Assembly (NCBI GenBank): GCA_025594325.1
Contig: JANHCV010000001.1
Coordinates: forward strand, 3,534,001 to 3,598,000
Reading direction: 5' to 3'
Source: Blastocladiella emersonii ATCC 22665
Taxonomy: Eukaryota > Blastocladiomycota > Blastocladiomycetes > Blastocladiales > Blastocladiaceae
Length of the DNA stretch: 64,000 bases
Below, one piece after another: positions 23,055 through 34,903 of this stretch (positions are counted from its first letter, which is position 1; each line of letters starts with the position of its first letter). A model generated the notes under the pieces. The model was not told the origin of the DNA. It saw nothing but the letters and a program-made list of their open reading frames with translations, and did no database searches. A program made the position numbers and the translations under genes.

Positions 23055-23363
23055 GAATTCATCGCAGTTGCATAGAGTCAAGCTTACCATGGCGGGAGTC
23101 TGGGTTCCTGGTTGAAGGCGGAGGAGGAAGCGTCGAACTGCATCGGGCACGGGACCGGTCGCGTCGCGTGCGTGGTGGCGCCTCGCTGTGAACGTTTCCA
23201 CGCTTGTGCGTGGGGTTCCCAGTCCTCCGAGCCCCTCTCTCCCTCGCTCTCTCTAGAGTTCCCTGCCAAAGCACAAAATCAGCCTCACACGGCCTCCATG
23301 TAACTTGTTGCACTCAGCTCGACCACCGCACCACGCACTCTCGTCCCTCCACGTCGCGCTGCC
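23055..23363. promoter_or_regulatory. Divergent promoter region, SF3B5 (-) and STIMATE (+)
   Basis: 309 bp between divergent start codons. A pyrimidine-rich tract and an EcoRI-like GAATTC lie next to the SF3B5 start. I see no TATA box. Confidence 0.5.
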
Positions 23364-24680
23364 ATGTCTTCCAGCACCCCTCCACAACCGCCACCGGGCT
23401 CGGGCCTGGGTTCGGGCGCATCTCCGCCCAACGTCCCCGCCGCACCACAATGTGAGCTCATGGACGGCTTCGCGATTGGCGTGCAGCTGCTCATGGGCTC
23501 GGCGGCGTTCCTGTCGCTGCTGTTCAAGCGGCACCGCGAGTCGCCGCGGCGCCCGATGCGCGTGTGGCTGTGCGACGTGTCCAAGCAGGGCTTTGGCGCG
23601 TCGTTCGTGCACGGGCTCAACGTGCTCGTGTCGCTCGTCGCGGGCGCCAACCCGGAGAGCCACTCGCAGAACCCGTGCGTCTACTACTTCCTCAACGTGG
23701 TACGGTCCGGCCGCGCGCTTGCCTGCGGGGGGAACCGTGCACCGGCTGACAGTCATTGTCGGTCGACTAGGGTATCGACACGACGGTCGGCGTCTACATC
23801 CTGTTCCTGTGGCTGCGGCTCGCACACGGCGTCGTGGTGCGGCTCGGCATCGAGCGCGACCTGCGGTCGGGCCACTACGGCGACCCGCCGCGGTTCCTCG
23901 CGTGGCTCAAGCAGACGATCCTGTTCAGCTTCTGCCTCTTCATGATGAAGGTGTGCGTCGCGCTCGCCATCTACCTGTTCCCGGTCCTCGAGTGGGTCGG
24001 CAAGATTGCCCTCGCGCCGTTCAAGGACCCGCGCACCGAGGTGCTCTTCGTCATGCTGGTGTTCCCCATGATCATGAACAGTACTACGTTCTGGCGCTCC
24101 TCCCGACGCGGCACGCCGAACGCTAACTCGCCCGTCCCGCCCGCCCATAGTCGTCCAGTTCTGGCTCGTCGACCACGTCATCAAGCACAAGGGCCCCCTG
24201 CCACCCTCCGCCGCAGGGGGCGAGAACGGGACGCTCGACGTGTTCTCGCCGCCGAGCAGACGCACCTCGCTCGACTCGTACCTGTTCGAGGACGAGTACC
24301 TGAGCGACACGTCGCTGCTGACCACGTCGGCCGACCTGCCCCACGCCGGCAACCCCGTGGGCTGCGGCGGCACCAACACCCCGCCATTACCGCGCCCGCT
24401 GTCGTCGGGCCGCCGCTGGCTCGCCAAGCTCGCGGGGAACCGCGCCGGGTACATGCCCGTCGGCACGTCGTCGTCCGGCTCGCTCGCGGACGCGGCCGTC
24501 GCAGAACATGCGGCGACGGGGCGGGTGTCGCGCGGATCCCTCGACCACGTCGCCATGACGCCCACGGGATCGCCGCTGCAGGCGGCCGCGGTGCTGGGGT
24601 TCGGGTCGCCCGTCGTGGACGCGAGGGTCGTGGACTCGGCGATCGTGCCGTCCACGAACACGGACGACGCGGACAAGTAG
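23364..24680 (+). CDS. STIMATE: STIMATE/TMEM110-family membrane protein
   Basis: Multi-pass endomembrane protein. The animal member is an ER partner of the calcium sensor STIM1; the yeast relative (YPL162C) is a vacuolar membrane protein. Exons are 23364-23699, 23771-24080 and 24151-24680 (391 aa). Seen: a Pro/Gly-rich leader, about five hydrophobic segments, and the family signature NPCVYYFLNVV joined to GIDTTVGVYILFLWLRL across intron 1. It continues with GHYGDPPRFLAWLKQ, MMKVCVALAIYLFP and MIMNIVQFWLVDH across intron 2. The C-terminal third is a Ser/Thr/Gly-rich, probably cytosolic tail that is not conserved. Introns are 71 and 70 bp. The family call is firm; cellular role and location are inference. 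Confidence 0.85.
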
Positions 24681-24865
24681 ATTCGCTCTCAATGGACAAA
24701 CTGTTACCTTGCGAACCAGCGAGCGGAGTGAGATGGTGAGGCTATATTTTGGTGTAGGGTAGAGTGGGGTAGGGGACAGAGCAAGAAAGGAGGAGCGAGA
24801 GGAGAGAGTCGACCCGGTTCAGGTCGCGCAACAACGAACAAAAAGGGGGGGAGCACAGCAGTTCC

Positions 24866-26140
24866 TTAGAACTCGACGGCGCGGCGGATGCCCTCGTAGC
24901 ACCGGACCATGTCGGGGACGTAGAACTTCTCGTAGATGAGCGGGAACGGCGTGTCCCAGCCGCACACGCGCTGGATCGGGGCCTCGAGGCGGAGGAAGCA
25001 CTCCTTCTGGATGGTGGCGGCGATCTCGGACGCGAACCCGCCCGTGAGCGGGGCCTCGTGGGCGACGACGAGGCGGCCCGTCTTGTTGACCGAGTTGACG
25101 ACCGTCTCAATGTCCCACGGCGCAATGGTGCGCAGGTCAATCAGCTCGCACGACAGGCCGGGTATCCGCTGCTCGGCCATCTGGATCGCGTTCTCGAGCA
25201 CGTACAGCTGCGAGCCCCACCCGACCACGGTCACGTCCTTGCCCTCCTTGAGCACCTCGGCCTGGCCGATGGGCAGCTCGTAGTCGCCCGTCGGCACCTG
25301 CTCGACGGCGGCGCGGTACAGGATCTTGGGCTCCATGAAGATGACGGGGTTGTCCTCGCGGATCGCCCGCAGCAGCAGGCCCTTGGCCTGGATGGGCGAC
25401 CGCGGGATCACGATCTTGAGCCCCGGCGTGTGGGCAAAGTAGGCCTCGGGCGACTGCGAGTGGTAGTGGCCGCCGTGGCCGACGGCCATGATGGGCATGC
25501 GCACCGTGAGCCCGCCGCAGCTGAACTCGTTGCCCGAGCGGTACCGGAACTTGGCCGCCTCGTTGACGAGCTGGTCGAACGCCGGGAACATGTAGTCGCC
25601 GAACTGGATCTCGGCAATGGCCGTGTGGCCCATGGACGCGAGCCCGACGGCGAACCCGGCGATCCCCTGCTCGACGAGCGGCGTGTTGAAGACGCGGTCG
25701 CCGCCGTACTTTTCCTTGAGCCCCATGGTGCACCGGAACACGCCGCCAAAGGCCACGTCCTCGCCGAACACGACCGCGGTCGGGTCGGTGCCGAGCGCCG
25801 TGTCCATGGCGTTGTTGACGGCCTGGAACAGGTTCATCTTGGTGGTCGCGCCCGACTTGACGATCTCGGCGGGCAGCCCGGGCGTCGCCAGCGCCAGCTC
25901 GGGCGTGCCGCGGATGAACTTGGAGTGCGCGACGCCGGGCATGAACCCGCCCGCGGGCGGCGGCGAGCCCGACGCCTGGGCGGCGCGCGCCGAGGCGTGG
26001 AACTAGAGACAGAAGATCGGCAGCGCGGCGGCGTCAGCGGTCCATCGTCCCTGCTGCCGCGACGGCGCGTGCTCGCGTACCGAGCGCAGGCCCTGGCGCG
26101 CGGCCTGGACGAGGGTGGACTGGCGCAGCATGGAGGCCAT
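24866..26140 (-). CDS. BCKDHB: Branched-chain 2-oxoacid dehydrogenase E1 beta, mitochondrial
   Basis: Beta subunit of the thiamine-diphosphate E1 that decarboxylates the oxoacids of valine, leucine and isoleucine. Exons are 26140-26081 and 26002-24866 (398 aa, 78-bp intron). Seen: a presequence [16 protein letters not shown] continuing into FHASARAA, then [88 protein letters not shown] and [13 protein letters not shown]. The GVFRCT and PKILYRAA motifs mark BCKDHB rather than pyruvate dehydrogenase E1 beta. The start is the first ATG of the presequence. It lies tail-to-tail with the STIMATE gene and in tandem behind UTP21. Confidence 0.96.
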
Positions 26141-26495
26141 AGTCGTCAGGAGTCGTGCGAGGCGGGGGACGAGGAGTCGATGCGTGGGTGCAAGTTCGTA
26201 GCAAATCGGGGAGTGGCCGGGCCCTGCGAGGAGGAGAGGAGAGGAAGGGAGCGGCGGTGGCGGCCGCTAAGCTGCGACCAAGCGCGGCTGTGGGGGCCGC
26301 CCCACTCACGTGGGCGTTGGGGGTCGGGCGCCGCCGGGTCGCTCGGCGCGTCTCGCGCCCGCCGCGAGACACTTTGGTTTGCCTGCGACGCGTCGCAATC
26401 TCGCCAAGGAACTGGTTGGTTAACAGACTAATGTGTATCATAAATGTAGAGAGCAACAACAGCAACACCACTCAGACCACTCCTCCTACCCGCGC
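26141..26495. promoter_or_regulatory. BCKDHB promoter and UTP21 3' flank
   Basis: 355 bp that must contain the BCKDHB promoter (reading leftwards) and the UTP21 3' UTR. A perfect 14-bp palindrome TGCGACGCGTCGCA is at 26384-26397. No open frame of interest. Confidence 0.55.
26384..26397. repeat. 14-bp palindrome TGCGACGCGTCGCA
   Basis: Extended version of the GACGCGTC palindrome that recurs in non-coding DNA across the window; here it lies upstream of BCKDHB. The ACGCGT core equals the MluI cell-cycle box bound by MBF in other fungi. Function here is inference. Confidence 0.6.
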
Positions 26496-29310
26496 TCAGT
26501 TGCGCACAAAGTCGAGCAGGCAGTTGCAGTACCGCAGCTCGCGCTGGACGCGGCCCCACTCGGCGTCGAGCGCGTCGAGCAGCGCTTGGAGCTCGCCGGC
26601 GACCTCGGGCGTGCGCGACAGCGCCTCGCCGTGGCACTTGAGGAACACGTTGATCCACGACTGCCCGAGCTCGAACGTGCGGCGCGCCGCGACGTGCTCG
26701 AGCATGGCGCGCATGAACGCGCCGAGGTGCAGCTCCGACAGCATGCGGATCTCGAGGTCAATCGCCGCGGGACCCATGTCGACCAGACTCGCCAGGAACA
26801 CGCCGTACTCGCGCTTGGCGTCGCACTCCTGCAGCAGCACCGTGAAGTCGGACTCGAGCGTCAGCTTGTTGAGCCCGAGGCTGCCAACGTCGTTGTCCTT
26901 GGCGCCGTCGGCCGCGAACGTGGGCATCAGGCCCGCCACCGTCGGCAGGAAGAAGGGCGCCATCTCGGGCTTCTTTGGCGGCTCCTTGGGCTTGTTGCGG
27001 GTCTTGAGCGAGTCGAGGTTGAGCAGCGACTGCCACCGCGACTTGGGGTACGTCGACAGCGTCACCATCTGCGCCGCGATCTGCACCGGCGTCACGTAGT
27101 CCGAGTACGTGATCTCGGCCGCCACCACCACGTCGCCCGCGTTGCCCTCGCCGTCCGCGTCCGCGTCGGCGAGCGCCGCCGCCGCCGCCTCGGCCTCGTC
27201 GTCCTCGCCCGCCGCCGACGGCAGCGCGAGCTCCGTCACCTCGTCCTCGTCCGTGAGCGGGCGCAGGCTGAGGTTGACAAACTGCGACCGGTTCGCCCAC
27301 AGGAACACGGCCAGGTTGTCGACGTGCGTGGTCGCGAGGTAGTCGCCGTGCGGCGAGAAGGCGAGCGACGTGACCACGTGGTCGACGCGGAACTGGTCGA
27401 TCAGGCACCCGGTCGGCAGGTCCCACGTCTTGACCGTGGCGTCGAGCGACGCCGACACGAGCCACCGGCCGTCGGGCGAGAAGGCCACGTCCGTGATGCG
27501 GTTGCGGTGGCCCCAGAACTCACGCACGATGCGCCGCGTCTCGAGGTCGAACACGCGCACCGCGAGGTCGTCGGCGACGATCGCGATCAGCTCGTTGTCG
27601 GCGTGGCACGCGAGCTGCGTCACGGGCGCCGGCACGGGGAGCGTGTACAGCTCCTTGCCCGTCTTGAAGTCCCACACCTTGATGGTCGCGTCGAGCGACG
27701 ACGACACCACAAACCGGTTGATGCGGTCGACCACGACCCCCGTCACGGCCTTGCGGTGACCCGCGATCGTGCGCCGGTGCTGGCCCGACTGCATGTTGTA
27801 CACGTCGAGGGCGCCCTGCGCCGACCCGATCACGGCAAAGTTGCCGCACCCGGACATGGCCACCGCCTTGACGGCGCCGCCGTCCGTCGCCACGAGCTTG
27901 TGGTCGCCGAGCGCCTTGCGGCGGAACGACCAGGTGCGCGCCTCCGGGTGGTTGTCGTGCGCCGTGATCACATTGTCCCAGTCGCGCTCCGTGAGCGGGT
28001 TGGCCGCGAGCGACGTCACGGGCGGCAGGCGCAGCTGGTCGAGCGTGATGCCGTGGCGCTTGGCGCCCTTGGTGGCGTGGGTGCCCGTGGCGGCCGCGGT
28101 GCCGGTGCCGGCACCCTGGCTCATCTCCGTGGACTGGGCGTCACGCACGACCGAGAATGTGCGCAGGGCGCGGTCCTTGGCGGCGGTGATGAGGGTGCGG
28201 CCGTGCTCGTCGTAGAAGCGGACCTGGGTCGGCGGCTGCGAGTGGCCCGAGCGGAACTTGAGCAGGCGCGGCACGCCGTCGGGCGAGTCGAAGATGAACT
28301 GCTTGATGGCGTTGTCGGCGCCCGACGTGACGAGCAGCGGCTGGCCGTTGAGGAAGTGCATGGACGGGATCAGGCCGTCGTGCGCGCCCTTGACCTGGTG
28401 CACGAGGCGGCGCTTGGCGAGGTCCCAGATGGCAATGTCGCCCTGGTGGTTGGCCGAGGCGAGCATGCTGGCGTCCTTGTCGGAACGGAAGGCGAGTGCC
28501 GTGACGCGGGCCTCCTGGTGGTAGCGGCCGATGCGCTCGTCGAGCTTGAGGTTGTGCAGGTGGATGTGGCCGTCGAGCGTGCCAATGGCGACCACGTCGA
28601 TGACGGGCGACTGCACGATGGTGGTGACGGCGGACCCGAGCGGGTCAAACTCGTAGATGAGCTTGCCCGTCTTGATGTTCCAGATCTGCATGGTGCCCTG
28701 CGAGGACCCAACCAGCACCTTGTTGAGGTACGTGTGCGGGTGCATGAAGCACGTCGCCGAGAAGGCGGCGCCGAACTCGAGGCTCGAGTAGACCTCGCCG
28801 GAGGCGTGGACCCACACGGTCAGCTGGTTGTCGTCGCTCAGGGCCAGGACGTAGTCGCCCAGGACCATGATCTGGAAGATGGTGCCGTCGATGCTCGGGT
28901 GGGCGAGCTCGCCGACCTGGTAACGGGAGGTGATTCGTTAGGATCGTCGCCTACTCCTCCTCGATGTAGAGCCGAGTGCAGTTGCGTACCCGCTTTCCGC
29001 GCTTGAAGACGTGCACGATGTTGCGGCACGCGGCGAAGGTCGTCTCCTTGAAGGCGCCGACGGCCGAGATGGGTTCTGGCGTCTGGGCGCTGGCGCTCAT
29101 GAGGCGGAACTTGTCGACATTGTAGACGTGGAAGGCGGTGCCGACGCAGGTGGTGAGGAAGGCCTCGGTGCCGAGCGTCTGCAGGTTGGTGGCGACATCG
29201 TTGCACACGGTGCCGATGGCGCGGAACGGCGCAAACACGTTCGACGGCGCGGGCTTCGCTGTTGCAGCAGGCTCGTCGCCGCGGCGGGCCTTCTTGACGT
29301 GATGCATCAT
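26496..29310 (-). CDS. UTP21: U3 snoRNP protein Utp21 (WDR36)
   Basis: WD-repeat component of the UTP-B module of the small-subunit processome, needed for 18S rRNA maturation in the nucleolus. Exons are 29310-28990 and 28916-26496 (913 aa). The junction joins VFKRGKR to VGELAHPSIDG through a 73-bp intron with a GTACGC donor; reading through instead meets a stop after YIEEE. Seen: many WD repeats ending IWNIKTG, IWDLAKR, KVWDFKTG or KTWDLPTG, which form two propellers. An acidic Ala/Glu-rich insert lies near genomic 27110-27260. The alpha-helical Utp21 C-terminal domain ends with LRYCNCLLDFVRN. Size matches yeast Utp21 (939 aa). It is divergent from the PHO91-like gene. Confidence 0.93.
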
Positions 29311-29692
29311 GATTCGCGTGGGTAGAGAGCACGGCGTCGCGCCGGACGCGCCTTGGGCCGCGGCCAGTCACACGCGGTCACGCCGCCCGTCGCGAGGGGC
29401 CCGGGCGGTCAGCTGACCCGGCCCATCACGCGGTTCTGAGTTCCGGCGCGACGCGCCGTGGCCTGCGCCGTGGCTGCCCGCTGTCGCATCGCCCGCTCTC
29501 CCACCCTCTGCTAACGACCATCGGACCCGCCGCCCTGCAACGTATCAAACTAGCCGAGCTCTCGCATAGCTACCCTCACGCGCCAGAAACCCGCCGCCAC
29601 CGTCGCCTGTACGGACCTTGCGCTTGTCAAGGACCGACCACCGCTTCGACCCTTGACTCTCCCCTCACTCCACCACAGGACTCGAGCCCGCC
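29311..29692. promoter_or_regulatory. Divergent promoter region, UTP21 (-) and PHO91-like (+)
   Basis: 382 bp between divergent starts, GC-rich, with no TATA box seen. Nothing further recognisable. Confidence 0.5.
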
Positions 29693-32439
29693 ATGAAGTT
29701 CTCGCACCAGCTGCGGCTGAACAGCGTGCCCGACTGGGCTGACGCGTACATCAGCTACTCGAACCTCAAGAAGCTCATCTATGCCATCGAAAAGTACGAG
29801 TCGGCGTCGCGCTACGGCGCCACGGGCGCGCCCTCGGGCAGCATCCTCGACCTCGAGGCCGCCGCGGGCGCGGGCGCTGCCGCTGCTGCCGCCGCCACCG
29901 CCGCCTCGACCGAGCAGACCCCGCTGATCGGCAGCCCCGGCGCCGGCACCCCGCAGGTCACGGCCGAGAACTTTCTGCGCGCCCTCGACGGCGAGCTCGA
30001 GCGCATCGTCGCCTTCTACGTCAAGACCGAGAAGGAGCTGTACGACCAGGTCGACGCCCTCAAGTCCGAAACCCACTACGCCGAGACCACGTACCACTCG
30101 CGCACCGGCCTCTCGGGCCTCTCGTCGCGCCTCACCTCGCAGAATATGAGCGGCCCCGCCAGCCCGCTCCTCGGCCCCAACTCCGCCGTCCGCACCGACG
30201 CCGAGGACGTGGAGCACGACTACGGCGCCGACGCCGAGGACACGGGGCTCGAGGACAACACGGGCGCCGCGCATCGTCCCACGTCGCTCGCCCCGCCCGC
30301 GTTCGGCGGCCTCCCGCCGCAGTCGCCCGTGCTCGCGCCGCTGGTCCCGCTGCAGACGCCGCTGTCGCCGATGCGCGCCGGCGACCCGTCCATGATCTCG
30401 CCCGGGGGCCACTCGTCGCCCACGTCGCCGCGCCGCGGCGTCAGCGCGCGCGGTGCGCTGCGGTCCAACACGGGCACTGCCATCTCCGGCATGGGCCCGA
30501 GCATCTGGGCGCGCCGCTCGATGCAGGGCCACCGCATCCGGCTCGGCCGCCGCGCCATCGACGTGTACGTATCGCTGTGCGACCTGCGCGACTACGTCCA
30601 GCTCAACTTCACGGGCTTCACCAAGATCCTGAAGAAGTTTGACAAGATTACGGGCTCGTCGACGCGCAAGGCGTACCTCGCCACCGTGTCGCAGACGTAC
30701 CCGTTCAGCCTCGACACGCAGTCGCGGCTGCTCGAGCGCATCGAGCAGATCGAGCAGCTGTACTCGCACATCATGGCGTTTGAGGACGTCGAGACTGCCG
30801 TCGCCGAGCTCAAGTCCAACCTGCGCCAGCACGTTGCCTTCGAGCGCAACACCGTGTGGCGGGACATGGTCTCGCGCGAGCGCCGCCACCTCGCCATCGA
30901 GATGAACAAGCCCGAGGACACGGGCGAGCCGCTGCTCGACACGTCGGTCGCCGGCATGCGCATCGTGGTCCCGCGCCCGACCATGGCGTCCGTGTTCCTG
31001 CTCGTCGGCGTCGCCATCTTCATCGCCATCCTGCAGAACCCGATCTTCGAGTCGGACGAGCAGCAGGCGTGCTTCGCGATCCTCGTCGCGGCGTCGTGGC
31101 TGTGGGCGACCGAGGCGCTCCCGCTTTTTGTCACGGCCATGTGCATCCCGCTGTGCGTCGTCACGCTGCGCGTCCTGCGCGACCCCGTCACGCTCGTCCG
31201 CCTCGACACGCACGCCGCGACCAAGGCCGTGTTCGGGTCCATGTTCTCGCCCGTCATCATGCTGCTACTCGGCGGCTTCTCGATTGCGGCGGCGCTGTCC
31301 AAGCACCACATTGCCAAGTCGTTTGCCGTCTCCATCCTGGCGCGCGCCGGGACCCGGACCATCTGGGTGCTGCTCGCCAACATGCTGGTGGCGACGTTTG
31401 CGAGCATGTGGATCAGCAACGTGGCGGCGCCCGTGCTGTGCTTCTCGATCATCCAGCCGATCCTGCGCACGTTGCCGCCCAACAGCACGTTTGCGCCGGC
31501 GCTGATTCTCGGGATCGCGCTCGCGTCCAACATTGGCGGCGCGGCGTCGCCCATCTCGTCGCCGCAGTCGGCGCTCGCCATGGAGAACATGAAGCCGGCG
31601 CCGTCGTGGGTCGAGTGGTTCATTGTGTCTCTCCCGCTGTGTATCGTGACCAACCTCATCACCTGGGTCATCCTGCTCGTCGTGTACCAGCCGCACGTCA
31701 ACACGCCCGAGATCGTGCCGCTGCGCCGCACCGACGACAAGCTCAGCACCAAGCAGTGGGCAATCCTGGCCGTCACGCTGCTCACGATCGTGCTGTGGTG
31801 CATCGAGTCGTCCATCGAGGCGTGGGTCGGCGACATGGGCATCATCGCCATCTTCCCGATCGTCGTCTTCTTCGGCACGGGGATCCTGACCAAGGACGAC
31901 TTCAACAATTTCCTGTGGTCGGTCATCATGCTCGCCATGGGCGGCATCGCGCTCGGCAAGGCCGTCGAGAACAGCGGCCTGCTCGCGGTCATCGCCACGT
32001 CCATCAAGTCGTTTGTCCACGGCATGTCGCTGTGGGGCGTCCTGTTCACGTTTTCGGGCCTGGTCCTCGTCGTCGCCACGTTCATCTCGCACACGGTCGC
32101 GGCGCTCATCGTCCTCCCGATCGTCGCCGAGGTCGGCAACCAGATGGCCGACCCGCACCCGCGCCTCCTCGTCATGGGCGCCGCGCTCATGTGCTCGGGC
32201 GCCATGGGGCTGCCCGTCAGGTACGCTCGTTCTTTGCTGACTCTCACCTCACTCGTGCTGACCTTGACTTCTCTCGTAGTGGATTCCCGAACATGAACGC
32301 CATCTCGCAGGAGGACGCGACGGGCAAGCCGTACCTGCGTTCGTGGGACTTTATCAAGAGCGGCGTGCCTGCGTCGATCGGGTTCTGGCTCGCCGTCCTG
32401 ACCATGGGCTACGGCACCACGTACTTCCTCGGGTTTTGA
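29693..32439 (+). CDS. PHO91: SPX-domain phosphate transporter (Pho87/90/91 family)
   Basis: Low-affinity phosphate carrier of the divalent-anion symporter fold with an N-terminal SPX domain that senses inositol pyrophosphates. Exons are 29693-32220 and 32280-32439 (59-bp intron), giving 895 aa, against 894 for yeast vacuolar Pho91. Seen: SPX start MKFSHQLRLNSVPDWADAYI with SNLKKLIY, then a long Ala/Ser/Pro linker. The second half of SPX contains the basic helix FTKILKKFDKITGS. About twelve membrane segments follow, with FSPVIMLLLGGFSIAAALSK, SNIGGAASPISSPQS and, across the junction, GLPVSGFPNMNA. The linker carries an acidic dileucine-type signal EQTPLI (residues 74-79), consistent with vacuolar sorting. 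Pho87/Pho90 are the alternatives. Confidence 0.88.
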
Positions 32440-32650
32440 TGACCTGCAGCCGAGGAAGGATTAATAAAAGTACTTGATTCGCGTCAGTCTGGACCACACG
32501 TGCGGCTGAGCGACGCGCCGCGGTGACGCGCAGCCTGAACTTGTTGCGGTCACCCAGATTCCCACCATCGCTTCGAACGTTTCTCTTCTTCTCCCCCTTA
32601 ACGAACAACCAACTGACCACGAAACTACGAATCAACACCTGCACTCAACC

Positions 32651-34185
32651 ATGGGCCAAGTCACCAGCCAGACGCTCGAACGCGCGCGCGCCGCGCTCCC
32701 GCTGATCCCGCGTCCCGGCGGCGCGCCCGGCGCACCCGCGACCGGCGGCCAGCAGCAGCAGCAGCAACAGGAGCGCATCGACTCGGGCCTGTGGTCGGGC
32801 AACTCCATGTACTTTGGCCCGCACTTTGTGCTGCGGTACCCGGCGCCGCGCGGGGCCGTGGCGACCGCGGGCCCGACGCCCGGCGAGGGCCAGATCATCA
32901 ACACGCAGCTCGCGGCGGCCGCCGCGGGCGTCACGGGAGACACGGCGATGGCGGCGGCGGCGGGCGTCACGCCTGAGATGATTGCCGCGTGGCGCGCGGG
33001 GCGGGGTGAGCTGGTACGACGCGACGCGTGACGCGTTTTGCAGGTCCCGCGAGCTGACGACCGTGAGTGGTGTATAGACCGCGGCGCCGGGCGAGTTCCA
33101 CGTCCTGTGCACGACGCTGCAGTGTCTCGTGAACGTCAAGCGCGCCTCGATCCTGCTCGAGGCGCTGCCGGCGGCGCAGGACCTGGGCGCCGCCGAGGGG
33201 ACAGACCCGCAGTCGCCCGGGTCGCGGCACTCGATCAAGTTCACGCTCGACTCGGTCATCCCGTGCGTCGTCAAGGTCATGATGGTGGTCCAGGAGCTCG
33301 ACGGGAAAGTGTACGTGACCCGCTCTCGCGCCGTGATGATGGACCAAAGACTGACTGACGGCAGCCGAGCGTAGTCTCAACCCCATGGCCGGCGCGCACT
33401 TCTCGCACCCGCTCGTCACGGTGCCGCTCCCCGCGGGGCTCGGGCAGACGTTTGACCTCGCGGCGCACTACCCGGCGGGGTTCGACCTCGGCGAGCTCAT
33501 GCAGTGCTACAGCAACGCCGTGGCCACGGTGTCGCCGCTCCCGCCGCCGCCCTCCTCGCCGACCTCGCCGACATCAACCGCGGCCAGCCCTCGCTCTGCC
33601 TCGCCCACCACCGCCGCCGAGGCACCCGCGCCGGTGCCCGTGTACCACATTGCGGTGACGGTGAGCGCGGACCCTTCGTACCCGCTGGTGACGGGCGGCG
33701 CGGACCCGGCGACGCTGGCGACCGAACAGTGGACGTTCCTGGCCGTGGACCCGCGCGACCGCGAGGTGCGCGTCGTCAAGCAGAAGATGTGGCTGCCCGG
33801 CGTTTCTGGGACTGCGCCCACGAGCTTCCTGCTGCAGGAGATCTACGGGTTCACCGAGACGGCGCCATCGGGCAGCCCTATCGCCGCCACCGACGACGCG
33901 GCGGGTAGTGGGCAACAGCCCGAGTGCATCGTGTGCATGGCCGACCCCAAGGACACGATGGTGCTGCCGTGCCGCCACCTGTGCCTGTGCAAGGACTGCG
34001 CGCAGCAGCTGCGCAAGCAGAGCGATAAGTGCCCCATGTGCCGCCAGCCGTACCACTCGATGCTCCACATTGCGCGGCCGCCCGAGGGCGGTGCTGCTGC
34101 CGACAAGGAGATCGACGGCGACGGGAAGCCCGGGTCGAGCGCGGCGGCCGGCGCGCCGCCCGTGTTGCGGACCGCGGCCATGTGA
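32651..34185 (+). CDS. MGRN1: MGRN1/RNF157-like RING E3 ubiquitin ligase
   Basis: Predicted membrane-tethered E3 ubiquitin ligase. Exons are 32651-33013, 33078-33310 and 33375-34185 (468 aa, both introns 64 bp). Seen: MGQVTS at the start, a likely N-myristoylation signal like that of animal MGRN1; a polyglutamine run; and the family's beta-sandwich region with CLVNVKRASILLEALP and SIKFTLDSVIPCVVK. A low-complexity Ser/Pro insert is followed by SFLLQEIYGF and a C3HC4 RING reading ECIVCMADPKDTMVLPCRH, then LCLCKDC and CPMCRQPYH. The second junction, DGKV to LNPMAGAHF, is fixed by phase and a GTACGT donor. Plant LOG2-like ligases share the layout. Substrates are unknown. Confidence 0.85.
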
Positions 34186-34709
34186 AACGCGATTGAGCGC
34201 GAAAGGAGGCCGCGATAACCCGTTCATACACTCTAATCTGTTTGCAAACCGACGGCGGAGCGGCGCGGATACGGCGATGAGGCGCGACGCGTCGAGATCA
34301 GCGATACGATCACGGCCTCAATTCAACACAAAGAGTTCGTTGATGGGGGAATTGAATGTATGAGTAAGCTAGGCATGGTTATAAACTGTACATGTGCTTC
34401 AAGAGAAAATGTCAAAATGGGTGAGGGTGGGGTAGGGTGTCAAAGGATCAAAAGAGCGGGGAAGGAGGAGTGCGAAGATCCCGGGCCCCACACACACAGC
34501 GACATCACGGACCCGGGTACAGGATGAGTTTACAAGGAAGGGGGAGAGAGGGGAGAGAATGGTACGCCTCGCGCGAACGTCAGAGATACGCGCGGACCAG
34601 CCGGCAAGGGTAGAGGAGAGAGGGTAGCGGAATGGGGGGAAGGCGAGGCGAGGACGTCTCCCGAGGACAGACGGACGGGGGGGTGTTCTTGTACACGATG
34701 CGTGCGGAC
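34186..34709. other. Convergent 3' region, nothing recognised
   Basis: A GACGCGTC palindrome is at 34286-34293, followed by purine-rich tracts to about 34690. No coding signal. It probably comprises the 3' UTRs of the MGRN1-like gene and of the PQ-loop gene facing it. Confidence 0.5.
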
Positions 34710-34756
34710 TTAGTCGCGCGACGGCTTCTTGGGCGCGTACGAAGACATCTCGTCTG
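34710..34756 (-). other. Possible alternative last exon of the PQ-loop gene
   Basis: After a TTTAG acceptor the minus strand reads DEMSSYAPKKPSRD and a stop, in the phase needed to follow a donor at 34911. The putative 154-bp intron has TGACTGAC branch-like sequence. Only RNA data can settle whether it is used. Confidence 0.35.
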
Positions 34757-34903
34757 CTAAAGCGGGCACGTGAAAAGTGGGAGACACGGGCCGAACGGAG
34801 GGCGTGAGGGAGGGGAGGGGAGCGAGGTCAAGTCAGTCATCGAGTTCAAGTAAAAGCGGATTTCCATGAGCGAGGGAGGCAGCGAGCGGAGGGGGACACA
34901 TCA

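Noticed and set aside
23085-23100. Alternative SF3B5 start consisting of ATG followed by a GTAAGC donor
   Set aside because: The exon beginning MNQTQRYAM already supplies a complete family-like N-terminus, and GTAAG donors are not otherwise used in the window.
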